Of a DNA stretch of 13,189 nt, positions 1 to 5,916 are shown piece after piece. Source of the stretch: Betaproteobacteria bacterium (GTDB lineage: Bacteria > Pseudomonadota > Gammaproteobacteria > Burkholderiales > SG8-41); assembly GCA_021414185.1 (NCBI GenBank), contig JAIOOZ010000400.1, forward strand, positions 1-13,189, in the 5' to 3' direction. The notes below the pieces were generated by a model. That model saw nothing but the letters and a program-made list of their open reading frames with translations. It was not told the DNA's origin and did not search any database. The stretch's first letter is position 1; the number at the start of each line of letters is the position of its first letter. The position numbers and the translations under genes are program-made.

Positions 1-75
1 GGTGAGAGGTGAGAGGAGTGAGGCGGAGCTAACCCGCCGCTTTCGCCCCTCACGCCTTGCGCCTAACACCTCACC
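1..75. repeat. GC-rich imperfect inverted repeat, copy A, abutting psd
   Basis: A purine-rich left half made of GTGAG/GAGG units (1-27) faces a pyrimidine-rich right half made of CTCAC/CGCC units (44-75). The outer ends GGTGAG (1-6) and CTCACC (70-75) are perfectly complementary. Inside, GTGAGG (18-23) can pair with CCTCAC (48-53), or GGCGG (22-26) with CCGCC (34-38). The 17 bases at 11-27 recur exactly at 11524-11540, and TTTCGCC (41-47) recurs in the same relative place near 11580. The right half runs straight into the psd ATG, so that gene has no Shine-Dalgarno sequence. It looks like a dispersed intergenic repeat; its left edge may lie outside the window. Confidence 0.55.
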
Positions 76-636
76 ATGAATTATCCCCACCCGTTTATCG
101 CGCGCGAAGGCTGGCCGTTTGTCGCCGGTGCATTTGCGGCGGCCCTCGCCGTTACGTTTTTCGCGGGCTGGGCGTGGTCGCTATTCTTCTGGTTCATTGC
201 GTTTTTTGTCCTGCAGTTTTTCCGCGATCCGGCGCGCTCGATCCCGGGCGCCCCGCGCGCGGTGCTTTCACCTGCTGACGGGCGCGTGGTGGTGGTCGAG
301 CGGGCGCAGGATCCTTATCTGAAACGCGATGCCATCAAGCTGAGCGTGTTCATGAACGTATTCAACGTGCATTCCAACCGCAGCCCGGTCGATGGCGAAG
401 TCAGCGAAGTGTGGTACCACCCGGGCAGCTTCCTCAACGCGGCCTTGCCCAAGGCATCGCTGGGCCGCATCCTGTGCTACGTCAAAGCTGGCGATAAGCT
501 CGCGCGGGGGCAGCGTTACGGTTTCATCCGCTTCGGCTCGCGCGTCGATGTCTATCTGCCGCTGTCGGCGGTGCCGAAAGTCGCGGTCGGCGACAAGGTG
601 TACGCTTCGGCGACAGTTATCGCGGAACTGGGGTAA
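76..636 (+). CDS. psd: phosphatidylserine decarboxylase proenzyme, short type, with internal deletion
   Basis: Decarboxylates phosphatidylserine to phosphatidylethanolamine at the inner membrane, using a pyruvoyl group made by self-cleavage. The 186-residue protein opens with the family N-terminus (MNYPHPFIAREGWPF) and a hydrophobic stretch at about 15-48. The expected charge-relay residues are visible: D68 in SPADGR, H99 in FNVHS, and the cleavage-site serine S155 in IRFGSR. Oddly, related betaproteobacterial proteins are about 214 residues. Here KAS (126-128) is followed almost at once by RILCYVKAG (from 131), so the NERN-containing segment and the strand after it (about 28 residues) are missing in frame. 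The key catalytic residues remain, so activity cannot be ruled in or out. No Shine-Dalgarno precedes the ATG; the repeat at 1-75 does. pssA follows 5 bp later. Confidence 0.93.
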   Translation: MNYPHPFIAREGWPFVAGAFAAALAVTFFAGWAWSLFFWFIAFFVLQFFRDPARSIPGAPRAVLSPADGRVVVVERAQDPYLKRDAIKLSVFMNVFNVHSNRSPVDGEVSEVWYHPGSFLNAALPKASLGRILCYVKAGDKLARGQRYGFIRFGSRVDVYLPLSAVPKVAVGDKVYASATVIAELG

Positions 637-641
637 CCATC

Positions 642-1469
642 ATGTACGAGCCAAAGCAAAGATGGCTGGGCAAGGGTGGCAGGATACGCCGCCGCGGCAT
701 CTACTGGCTGCCCAACCTCTTCACGACGGTGGCGCTGTTCGCGGGCTTTTTTTCCATCGTGCAGGCGATGAACGGGCGCTTCGAGCAGTCGGCACTCGCC
801 ATTTTTGTTGCGCTGGTATTCGACGGGTTGGATGGCCGAGTGGCGCGCTTCACGCACACGCAGAGCGCATTTGGCGCCGAATACGACAGCCTGTCGGACA
901 TGGTGTCGTTCGGTGTGGCGCCGGCGCTGGTGGTGTACGTATGGGCGCTCAAGGATTTCTCCGGCGCGCAGAATATTCCGATGCTCGGCACGTGGGTGAC
1001 GACCAAGCTCGGCTGGATAGCCGCGTTCATCTATTGCGCTTGTGCGGCATTGCGGCTTGCGCGTTTCAATACCCAGCTTGAGGTCGCCGACAAGCGATTC
1101 TTCCAGGGCCTGCCGAGCCCGGCCGCCGCCTGCGTCGTCGCCGGATTGGTGTGGGCGATGGATGAGCACCAGATCCGCGGCGCGGACGTCAAGTGGCTGG
1201 CGTGGGTGCTGACGATGTTCGCCGGTCTTACGATGGTGAGCAACTTCAAGTATTACAGCGGCAAGGACATCAATCCGCGCAAAAGCGTGTCGTTTCCCGC
1301 AGTGGTGGCGATTGCTCTGGCGGTAGTGGCGCTGGTCGCGGTATCGAGCACCTTGCCCGAAATGTTATTCATCCTGTTCATCTGCTACGCTTTGTCCGGT
1401 TACGTATTCGCCGTGCTCGACATAATCCGGCGCAAAGGGCGACTTCCCCCGGCCGCTCCGCCGTCTTGA
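642..1469 (+). CDS. pssA: CDP-diacylglycerol-serine O-phosphatidyltransferase
   Basis: Makes phosphatidylserine from CDP-diacylglycerol and serine, supplying the substrate of the adjacent decarboxylase. The 275-residue protein carries a perfect CDP-alcohol phosphotransferase motif, D-G-x2-A-R-x8-G-x3-D-x3-D: D64, G65, A68, R69, G78, D82 and D86. Several hydrophobic segments fit an integral membrane enzyme of the type found in Gram-positives and betaproteobacteria (for example about 27-42, 50-60, 90-101, 125-140, 160-172, 190-200, 220-236 and 240-258). A basic N-terminus (KQRWLGKGGRIRRR) precedes the first segment. It starts 5 bp after psd, so the two are almost certainly cotranscribed. The stop codon lies just before the leuA promoter region. 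Confidence 0.95.
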   Translation: MYEPKQRWLGKGGRIRRRGIYWLPNLFTTVALFAGFFSIVQAMNGRFEQSALAIFVALVFDGLDGRVARFTHTQSAFGAEYDSLSDMVSFGVAPALVVYVWALKDFSGAQNIPMLGTWVTTKLGWIAAFIYCACAALRLARFNTQLEVADKRFFQGLPSPAAACVVAGLVWAMDEHQIRGADVKWLAWVLTMFAGLTMVSNFKYYSGKDINPRKSVSFPAVVAIALAVVALVAVSSTLPEMLFILFICYALSGYVFAVLDIIRRKGRLPPAAPPS

Positions 1470-1479
1470 CTGTCGCTAC

Positions 1480-1508
1480 TTGCCAGCCCGTGCAAAACCC
1501 TTTATATT
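1480..1508 (+). promoter_or_regulatory. predicted sigma-70 promoter of the leuA leader
   Basis: TTGCCA (1480-1485) and TATATT (1503-1508) each differ from consensus by one base and are separated by an ideal 17 bp. Transcription would start near 1514-1517, at or within a few bases of the leader ATG at 1517. It begins just after the pssA stop codon, so leuA need not depend on read-through from psd-pssA. Confidence 0.6.
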
Positions 1509-1516
1509 TTGACCCC

Positions 1517-1600
1517 ATGAGTTCCACGCACCAGGCCACCATGCTTTGCCCTCTTGCCAGCCCCCTGCTGGCAGGCCTGCTGCTGCGCGTCGCGCGCTAA
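1517..1600 (+). CDS. leuL: leucine-rich leader peptide of leuA
   Basis: A 27-residue reading frame with seven leucines, including the run PLLAGLLLR near its end. This is the pattern of a ribosome-mediated attenuation leader: when charged leucyl-tRNA is scarce, stalling at the Leu codons would alter folding of the downstream RNA. The leucines are encoded by CTT and CTG (a CTG pair and a CTG triplet). The ATG at 1517 lies at the predicted transcription start and has no Shine-Dalgarno, so it may be read as a leaderless mRNA. An in-frame ATG at 1541 would give a 19-residue version that keeps all seven leucines. The stop is TAA, 120 bp before leuA. Leu attenuators are well known in proteobacteria; the assignment here rests on position and composition only. 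Confidence 0.72.
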   Translation: MSSTHQATMLCPLASPLLAGLLLRVAR

Positions 1601-1697
1601 ATACTCCTACTTAAAATTCGTTTTTGTTGTGCAGCCGGGTGTAAGCAAACCCGGGATGATCCATGATTTTCGTGCGCGCGCCGGACGGCGTGCCACG
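1555..1697 (+). promoter_or_regulatory. structured leader RNA between leuL and leuA
   Basis: Three hairpins can be read by eye. The first is TGCCAGC/GCTGGCA (1555-1561 with 1567-1573), a perfect 7-bp stem over the leucine codons. The second is CCGGGT/ACCCGG (1635-1640 with 1649-1654), with an 8-base loop. The third is a long GC stem (1671-1682 with 1687-1697), 11 pairs with one bulge, just ahead of the leuA Shine-Dalgarno. A T-run lies at 1621-1625 but no strong stem abuts it, so no textbook intrinsic terminator is visible. Control could involve Rho or translation, or a terminator that was missed. Confidence 0.4.
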
Positions 1698-1720
1698 ATG
1701 CAGTCAGACTGGAGAAGCTC

Positions 1721-3262
1721 ATGAGCAAGGAAAAACTGATCATATTCGACACCACGATGCGCGATGGCGAGCAAAGTCCCGGCGCCGCGATGACGAAGGA
1801 AGAAAAGCTGCGCATCGCGCGCCAGCTCGAACGCATGCACGTCGATGTCATCGAGGCCGGATTCCCGGCGGCGAGCGACGGCGACTTCGAGTCGGTCAAG
1901 GCGGTGGCCGCGGCAGTGCGCGACAGCACGGTGTGCGGGCTCGCGCGTGCCAACGAAAAGGACGTGCGGCGGTGTGGAGAGGCGGTCAAAGGCGCCCGCT
2001 CGCCGCGAGTGCATACATTTATCGCGACCAGCCCCATCCACATGGAAAAGAAGCTGCGCATGGAGCCGACGCAGGTGATCGATCAAGCGGTGCGCGCGGT
2101 GAAATGGGCGCGCGACTACACCGATAACGTCGAGTTTTCCCCGGAAGACGCCGGCCGCTCGGATATCGATTTTTTATGCCGCATACTGGAGCAGGTGATT
2201 GCGGCGGGTGCAACCACCATCAACGTCCCCGACACCGTCGGTTACACCCTGCCGGAACATTTCGGTGGCTTGATCCGTCAATTGCGCGAGCGCATCCCGA
2301 ATTCCGACAAGGCCGTATGGTCGGTCCATTGCCACAACGATCTTGGCCTGGCAGTCGCCAACTCGCTGGCCGCGGTGTTGAATGGAGCGCGCCAGGTCGA
2401 ATGCACGATCAATGGTCTCGGCGAGCGCGCCGGCAATGCTTCGCTCGAGGAAATCGTCATGGCCGTGCGCACGCGCCAGGACGTGTTCCCGTGCGACACC
2501 GGCATCGATGCGACGCAGATCGTGCCGGCGTCGAAACTGGTCTCGGGCATCACCGGTTACCCGGTGCAGCCCAACAAGGCAATCGTCGGCGCCAACGCGT
2601 TCGCCCATGAGTCCGGCATCCACCAGGATGGCGTGCTGAAGCACCGCGAAACCTACGAGATCATGAGCGCCGAGACCGTCGGCTGGACGACCAACCGCCT
2701 GACGCTGGGCAAGCTCTCGGGGCGCAACGCGTTCAAGTCGAGGCTGCACGAAATCGGCATCGACCTCGAGTCCGAGGAAGCGCTCAACGCCGCATTCAAG
2801 CGCTTCAAGACCCTCGCCGACAAAAAACGCGAAATCTACGACGAGGACCTGCAGGCGCTGATTACGGAAGAAAACCTCGAGCATGTCGAGAACGAGCGCT
2901 ATCGCCTGGTGTCGCTGACCGCGCATTCGGAGACCGGTGAATCGCCGTTCGCGAAAATCGTGCTGTCGGAAGACGGCAAGGAAAAGCCGGCCCAGTCCCA
3001 GGGCAGCGGTCCGGTCGACGCTTCGTTCAAAGCCATCGAGAGCCTCGTCAACAGCGGTGCGGAGCTGCTGCTGTATTCGGTCAACAACATCACCAGCGGA
3101 ACCGATTCGCAGGGCGAGGTGACGGTGCGGTTGTCGAAGACGGGGCGCATCGTCAACGGCCAGGGCGCGGACACCGATATCGTCGTGGCATCGGCCAAGG
3201 CTTACATCAATGCGCTGAACAAGCTGCATTCCAAGCTGGAGCGCCTGAACCCGCAGGTGTAG
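1721..3262 (+). CDS. leuA: 2-isopropylmalate synthase
   Basis: Catalyses the first committed step of leucine synthesis, condensing acetyl-CoA with 2-oxoisovalerate. The 513 residues match the full-length bacterial enzyme. The TIM-barrel catalytic domain starts with DTTMRDGEQ (10-18; D10 and R14 expected in metal and substrate binding), has metal ligands H203 and H205 in SVHCHNDLG, and continues with NGLGERAGNASLEE (231-244) and HESGIHQDG (296-304). The region from about 390 to 513 is the leucine-sensing regulatory domain (for example GSGPVDASFKAIE, GQGADTDIVVASAKAYINALN). GGAG at 1711-1714 with a 6-base spacer supports this ATG. It is controlled at least by the upstream promoter and leader, and ends at the terminator at 3281-3315. 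Confidence 0.97.
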   Translation: MSKEKLIIFDTTMRDGEQSPGAAMTKEEKLRIARQLERMHVDVIEAGFPAASDGDFESVKAVAAAVRDSTVCGLARANEKDVRRCGEAVKGARSPRVHTFIATSPIHMEKKLRMEPTQVIDQAVRAVKWARDYTDNVEFSPEDAGRSDIDFLCRILEQVIAAGATTINVPDTVGYTLPEHFGGLIRQLRERIPNSDKAVWSVHCHNDLGLAVANSLAAVLNGARQVECTINGLGERAGNASLEEIVMAVRTRQDVFPCDTGIDATQIVPASKLVSGITGYPVQPNKAIVGANAFAHESGIHQDGVLKHRETYEIMSAETVGWTTNRLTLGKLSGRNAFKSRLHEIGIDLESEEALNAAFKRFKTLADKKREIYDEDLQALITEENLEHVENERYRLVSLTAHSETGESPFAKIVLSEDGKEKPAQSQGSGPVDASFKAIESLVNSGAELLLYSVNNITSGTDSQGEVTVRLSKTGRIVNGQGADTDIVVASAKAYINALNKLHSKLERLNPQV

Positions 3263-3280
3263 CCGAGCGGACTACGTTAA

Positions 3281-3315
3281 AAATAAAAAAGGCGCCGCAG
3301 GCGCCTTTTTTATTT
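3281..3315. terminator. bidirectional intrinsic terminator
   Basis: A perfect 16-bp inverted repeat, AAATAAAAAAGGCGCC (3281-3296) and its complement (3300-3315), around the loop GCA. The GC core GGCGCC is flanked by A-runs on one side and T-runs on the other, so it can stop transcription from leuA (plus strand) and from the convergent kinase-like gene (minus strand). Confidence 0.93.
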
Positions 3316-3327
3316 GCGACCGGCGCG

Positions 3328-4158
3328 TCAATGGTCCAGCTTGACGCGCGAGGCGGCAGCGATTTTGAGCTCGTTTTTGATTTCCTTGACGCGCGGAACC
3401 GCACTTGCAACTTCCGATGCATGCACGGGTTCGCTGCCGCGGTCGACGATGCCGGCGATGGTCACGACGCCGCGGTCGGCGCTGATGGTGATACTCATTT
3501 TCTCGGTGCGCGGATCGGCGCGCAGTGCCGCGCGCACATGGGTTTCCAGCGCAAGATTGGCAAGCATTTGCTGGGATTGGTCGGTCGCGTGGAACTGCGG
3601 GTTGTTGACGAGAGACAGCACTTCGTCGGCGCATTCGTCGATCGAAACGCGTTCGGTGTTGAGCACCAGGTCGTACTGCTCCGGGTCCTGCCAGTTGATG
3701 CCGAAATGACGGCGCGTGATGGCCGCATGCGCTTCCTCCGAGAGCTTGATCTCGTTGATGATAAACGCTTCGTCATCGGAGTTGAGCCGTTCCATCATGC
3801 GCTGCACGCGCACTTTCATGGGCGCGCATACGCGCACGCAGATCACGTGCTGGATGGGGCGCAGGAGGTGCGCCGAACCCCAGCCGCGGATGACCGATAC
3901 GTTGTCGCTTTCGGCAAGGGCCAGCGTTTCGTCGGCCGTGTAGATCGACAGGCTGGTCTTGTCGGTCGTCAGGCGCTCCCAGATATTGGCTTTGCCGTCG
4001 AGAAAGCGCACCACGTGGCTTTTGCGCAAACGCATCTTGTTGGCGAGGTGGTCGATGATTTCGTGGTGCACGACCGGCTTGCCCAGCCGCTCGGAAATGA
4101 CGTTGGCGACGTCCTTACCCAGAGATCCCATTTCACGGGTCATGGCGATGAGCGGCAT
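3328..4158 (-). CDS. cytidylate-kinase-like protein with C-terminal BON domain
   Basis: Residues 1 to about 185 resemble the cytidylate kinase-like family: the nucleotide-binding start MTREMGSLGKDVA (6-18), VIRGWGSAHLL (89-99) and LVLNTERVSID (164-174). The glycine-rich loop is not a clean Walker A motif, so kinase activity is unproven. Residues about 197-266 look like a BON domain (HVRAALRADPRT, ITISADRGVVTIAGIV, AVPRVKEIKNELKI), usually a membrane- or ligand-binding module. There is no signal peptide, so the protein is expected to be cytoplasmic, which is unusual for BON. The ATG at 4158 is chosen because GGAGGAGA lies 5-6 bases upstream; a TTG at 4173 would add five residues but sits inside that site. 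276 residues. Confidence 0.82.
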   Translation of the reverse strand: MPLIAMTREMGSLGKDVANVISERLGKPVVHHEIIDHLANKMRLRKSHVVRFLDGKANIWERLTTDKTSLSIYTADETLALAESDNVSVIRGWGSAHLLRPIQHVICVRVCAPMKVRVQRMMERLNSDDEAFIINEIKLSEEAHAAITRRHFGINWQDPEQYDLVLNTERVSIDECADEVLSLVNNPQFHATDQSQQMLANLALETHVRAALRADPRTEKMSITISADRGVVTIAGIVDRGSEPVHASEVASAVPRVKEIKNELKIAAASRVKLDH

Positions 4159-4163
4159 GGCAT

Positions 4164-4171
4164 TCTCCTCC
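4164..4171 (-). promoter_or_regulatory. ribosome binding site fixing the kinase-like start
   Basis: On the minus strand this reads GGAGGAGA, one of the strongest Shine-Dalgarno sequences in the window, 5 bases before the ATG at 4158. It rules against the TTG start at 4173. Confidence 0.8.
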
Positions 4172-4193
4172 AATGCAAAGCAGACCCGTCAGG

Positions 4194-4223
4194 ATAACAG
4201 TACGGCGCCGACAGGGGTCACAA
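4194..4223 (-). promoter_or_regulatory. possible promoter of the kinase-like gene
   Basis: On the minus strand TTGTGA (4223-4218) and TGTTAT (4199-4194) are spaced by 18 bp. The -35 part overlaps the stop codon of the upstream DUF2069 gene. It would give a leader of about 30 bases. Both boxes deviate from consensus, so read-through from the wrbA operon is an alternative. Confidence 0.35.
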
Positions 4224-4565
4224 ATGGCGACGCGCGTGGCGTACGTAGAGAATACAGGCGGTAAAACAGGCCGTTGCGAGGGCGATTTCCACCAGGGCCA
4301 GCTGTGCTGACAGGCCGCGGTCGGACCAGGCGCGGACCGCGCCCTCGGCAAAGTAGGCGAGCACCAGCATGGAAGTCCACTGGTAGGTGTAGATCTTGCC
4401 GCGCAACAGGCCGAACAACGGAGCCAGCAGCGGCAGGACCTTCAACACCAGCAGGGAGCCGCCGGGACGCACGGGCGCCAGCCACAGTTCCCAGGCGAGT
4501 CCCAGGAAAATCAGCGCGATGAGGCTACCCACCGTAATGCCATAGGCAGTCTTCACGGCGCGCAT
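4218..4565 (-). CDS. DUF2069 family small membrane protein
   Basis: 115 residues with about four hydrophobic helices (roughly 8-28, 39-53, 64-74 and 87-107), which predicts an inner-membrane protein. The conserved centre RPGGSLLVLKVLPLLAPL, then LLRGKIYTYQW and LVLAYFAEGAVRAWSD, is typical of DUF2069. The function of the family is unknown. The start codon shares one base with the stop of the upstream HugZ-like gene (TGATG), so the two are translationally coupled and it is the third gene of a wrbA operon. A basic C-terminus (YVRHARRHL) is probably cytoplasmic. Confidence 0.85.
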   Translation of the reverse strand: MRAVKTAYGITVGSLIALIFLGLAWELWLAPVRPGGSLLVLKVLPLLAPLFGLLRGKIYTYQWTSMLVLAYFAEGAVRAWSDRGLSAQLALVEIALATACFTACILYVRHARRHL

Positions 4566-5260
4566 CAGGCGCGCGCCTGGCTGGTCATCGCCACCAGCGC
4601 TGCGCGCGCCATGCGCGCATCGACGACCGGCGGATCAATATCGAAGCGCAGGAGTTCGCCATCGGCGCGCACGTCGAAGCCGTCGCAATCGATCGCAACC
4701 ATCGCGACCGTTGCGGGCTGTTTTTGTTTAAAGTGCCGGCAGTAGTCGCGCAAAGCGTCCACATGCTCGGAATTCATGTGTGCAACGATGTCAGCTTCGC
4801 ATGCGGCCATGGTGTTGGCGGGCGGCGCGTAATTGTCGGCGGTGATCCAGTGGATCGCGCCGAAGCCGCCGATATAGCGCAGCGTGAGCGGCTCAATACG
4901 GTAGAACGCAAAGTCGCCCAGCGCCAGCAGCCGGGCGGCGTCCGGAACACAGGCGACGTAGCGCGTTTGCACAGCGGGGCCATCATCCGTGCGCACGGCA
5001 TTGCCGACGAGCGTGAGGCGCGCGCCCGCCTGCGCGTCCGCATCGGTATTGCGCACCAGCAGGCTGACGCGCGGATCGGCATCGATATTCTTCGTGTGTT
5101 CCGCCAGCCGGCTGATCAATATCACCGGCCGCGCAGCATGATCGGTTACGCAGGCCGTCACCGAGCCGAATGGATGGCCGCCGAGCTTTTTCGAAATAGT
5201 GGACAGCAAGCCGTGGTGGTGCCGGCGCAGATAACGCCGGCACTCGGCGCCTATGCTCAT
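4565..5260 (-). CDS. HugZ-like pyridoxamine-phosphate-oxidase-fold protein with DUF2470
   Basis: 231 residues. Residues about 6-145 form a flavin-reductase-like split barrel (FGSVTACVTD at 31-40, VILISRLAEHTKNI at 46-59, ASLLVR-type strand, GGFGAIHWI at 131-139). Residues about 150-228 match DUF2470 (DIVAHMNSEHVDALRDYC, then a DGFDVRADG strand). This arrangement is that of HugZ-type heme-utilisation proteins, some of which degrade heme, but many homologues have no known substrate. No heme import genes are nearby, so a heme role is only a possibility. The ATG at 5260 overlaps the wrbA stop by four bases (ATGA), which sets the start; a longer upstream reading frame merely runs antisense-free through wrbA in another frame. 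The stop overlaps the next gene by one base. Confidence 0.82.
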   Translation of the reverse strand: MSIGAECRRYLRRHHHGLLSTISKKLGGHPFGSVTACVTDHAARPVILISRLAEHTKNIDADPRVSLLVRNTDADAQAGARLTLVGNAVRTDDGPAVQTRYVACVPDAARLLALGDFAFYRIEPLTLRYIGGFGAIHWITADNYAPPANTMAACEADIVAHMNSEHVDALRDYCRHFKQKQPATVAMVAIDCDGFDVRADGELLRFDIDPPVVDARMARAALVAMTSQARA

Positions 5261-5850
5261 GCAGCGAGCTTGAGCGCGGTCTCGGCCAATCGTTTGCCGA
5301 GCGCGATGCACATGTTTTTTTCGTCGTCGGTGATCGGCCGGTCGCTCGTTGCCCCCGCGACGTGGCTGGCGCCGTAGGGAGTGCCGCCGCTCGCGGTCGA
5401 AATCAATCCGGGTTCGGTGTATGGCAGGCCGACGATGACCATGCCGTGGTGCAAAAGCGGCAGCATCATCGACAGCAAAGTCGTTTCCTGACCGCCGTGC
5501 ATGCTGCTGGTCGAAGTAAAAACCGCGGCCGGCTTGCCGCTCAACGCGCCTTTCAGCCACAGGCCCGAGGTCGAATCCAGAAAATACTTGAGGGGCGCGG
5601 CCATGTTGCCGAAGCGCGTGGGCGAACCGAGTGCCAGGGCCGCGCACTCTTCGACATCTTTCAGTTCGGCGTAGGGCGCGCCCACGGCGGGCACGTCCGG
5701 TTCGACGGCTTCACTCACGGCCGATATTTTCGGCACGGTGCGCAGACGCGCGCCCGCGCCCGGCACCTGCTCGACGCCGCGCGCGACGAACTGCGCCATC
5801 TGCCTGACGGCGCCGTAATGGCTGTAGTAAAGGACGAGGATTTCTTTCAT
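5257..5850 (-). CDS. wrbA: NAD(P)H:quinone oxidoreductase, WrbA type
   Basis: Flavodoxin-like FMN enzyme that reduces quinones by two electrons, limiting redox cycling. The 197-residue length is normal for the family. Visible FMN and active-site features are the phosphate loop YYSHYGAVRQMA (8-19), GSPTRFGNM (75-83) and STSSMHGGQETT (113-124), followed by MMLPLLHHGMVIVGLPY and the GGTPYGASHVAG loop. It is first in an overlapping run with the HugZ-like and DUF2069 genes. A TATAAT box on the minus strand at 5882-5877 may be its -10 element, but no good -35 or Shine-Dalgarno sequence is visible. Confidence 0.94.
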   Translation of the reverse strand: MKEILVLYYSHYGAVRQMAQFVARGVEQVPGAGARLRTVPKISAVSEAVEPDVPAVGAPYAELKDVEECAALALGSPTRFGNMAAPLKYFLDSTSGLWLKGALSGKPAAVFTSTSSMHGGQETTLLSMMLPLLHHGMVIVGLPYTEPGLISTASGGTPYGASHVAGATSDRPITDDEKNMCIALGKRLAETALKLAA

Positions 5851-5876
5851 CGGACCGGGTGCCGCGCTTCGCGGGT

Positions 5877-5882
5877 ATTATA
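5877..5882 (-). promoter_or_regulatory. possible -10 box of wrbA
   Basis: Minus strand TATAAT, a perfect -10 hexamer 26 bases before the wrbA ATG, within the 66-bp divergent gap shared with the YihY gene. No convincing -35 element is present at 16-18 bp. The plus strand here also reads TATTATATA and could serve the opposite gene. Confidence 0.35.
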
Positions 5883-5916
5883 TAGGCTCCTGCAGCGCAT
5901 CCCACGACTGCTACTC

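Noticed and set aside
1..75. Repeat considered as a CRISPR or tandem array
   Set aside because: Units are short, irregular and without spacers; an imperfect inverted repeat explains it better.
1717..1726. 10-base palindrome GCTCATGAGC over the leuA start codon
   Set aside because: It has no loop, so it cannot fold as a hairpin, and short palindromes of this kind arise by chance around ATGAGC starts.
2174..3229. 351-codon minus-strand frame opposite leuA
   Set aside because: Arginine- and histidine-rich shadow composition, no motif, and it covers the highly conserved leuA coding sequence.
3331..4197. 288-codon plus-strand frame opposite the kinase-like gene
   Set aside because: Shadow composition; the minus strand has a strong ribosome site and two recognisable domains, and the plus frame would begin inside the leuA terminator region.
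5261..5647. Upstream extension of the HugZ-like frame
   Set aside because: It lies inside wrbA in another frame; the ATGA overlap at 5257-5260 gives the natural start.
5362..5916. Upstream extension of the YihY frame
   Set aside because: It is antisense to wrbA with no family similarity; the YihY N-terminus fits the ATG at 5917.
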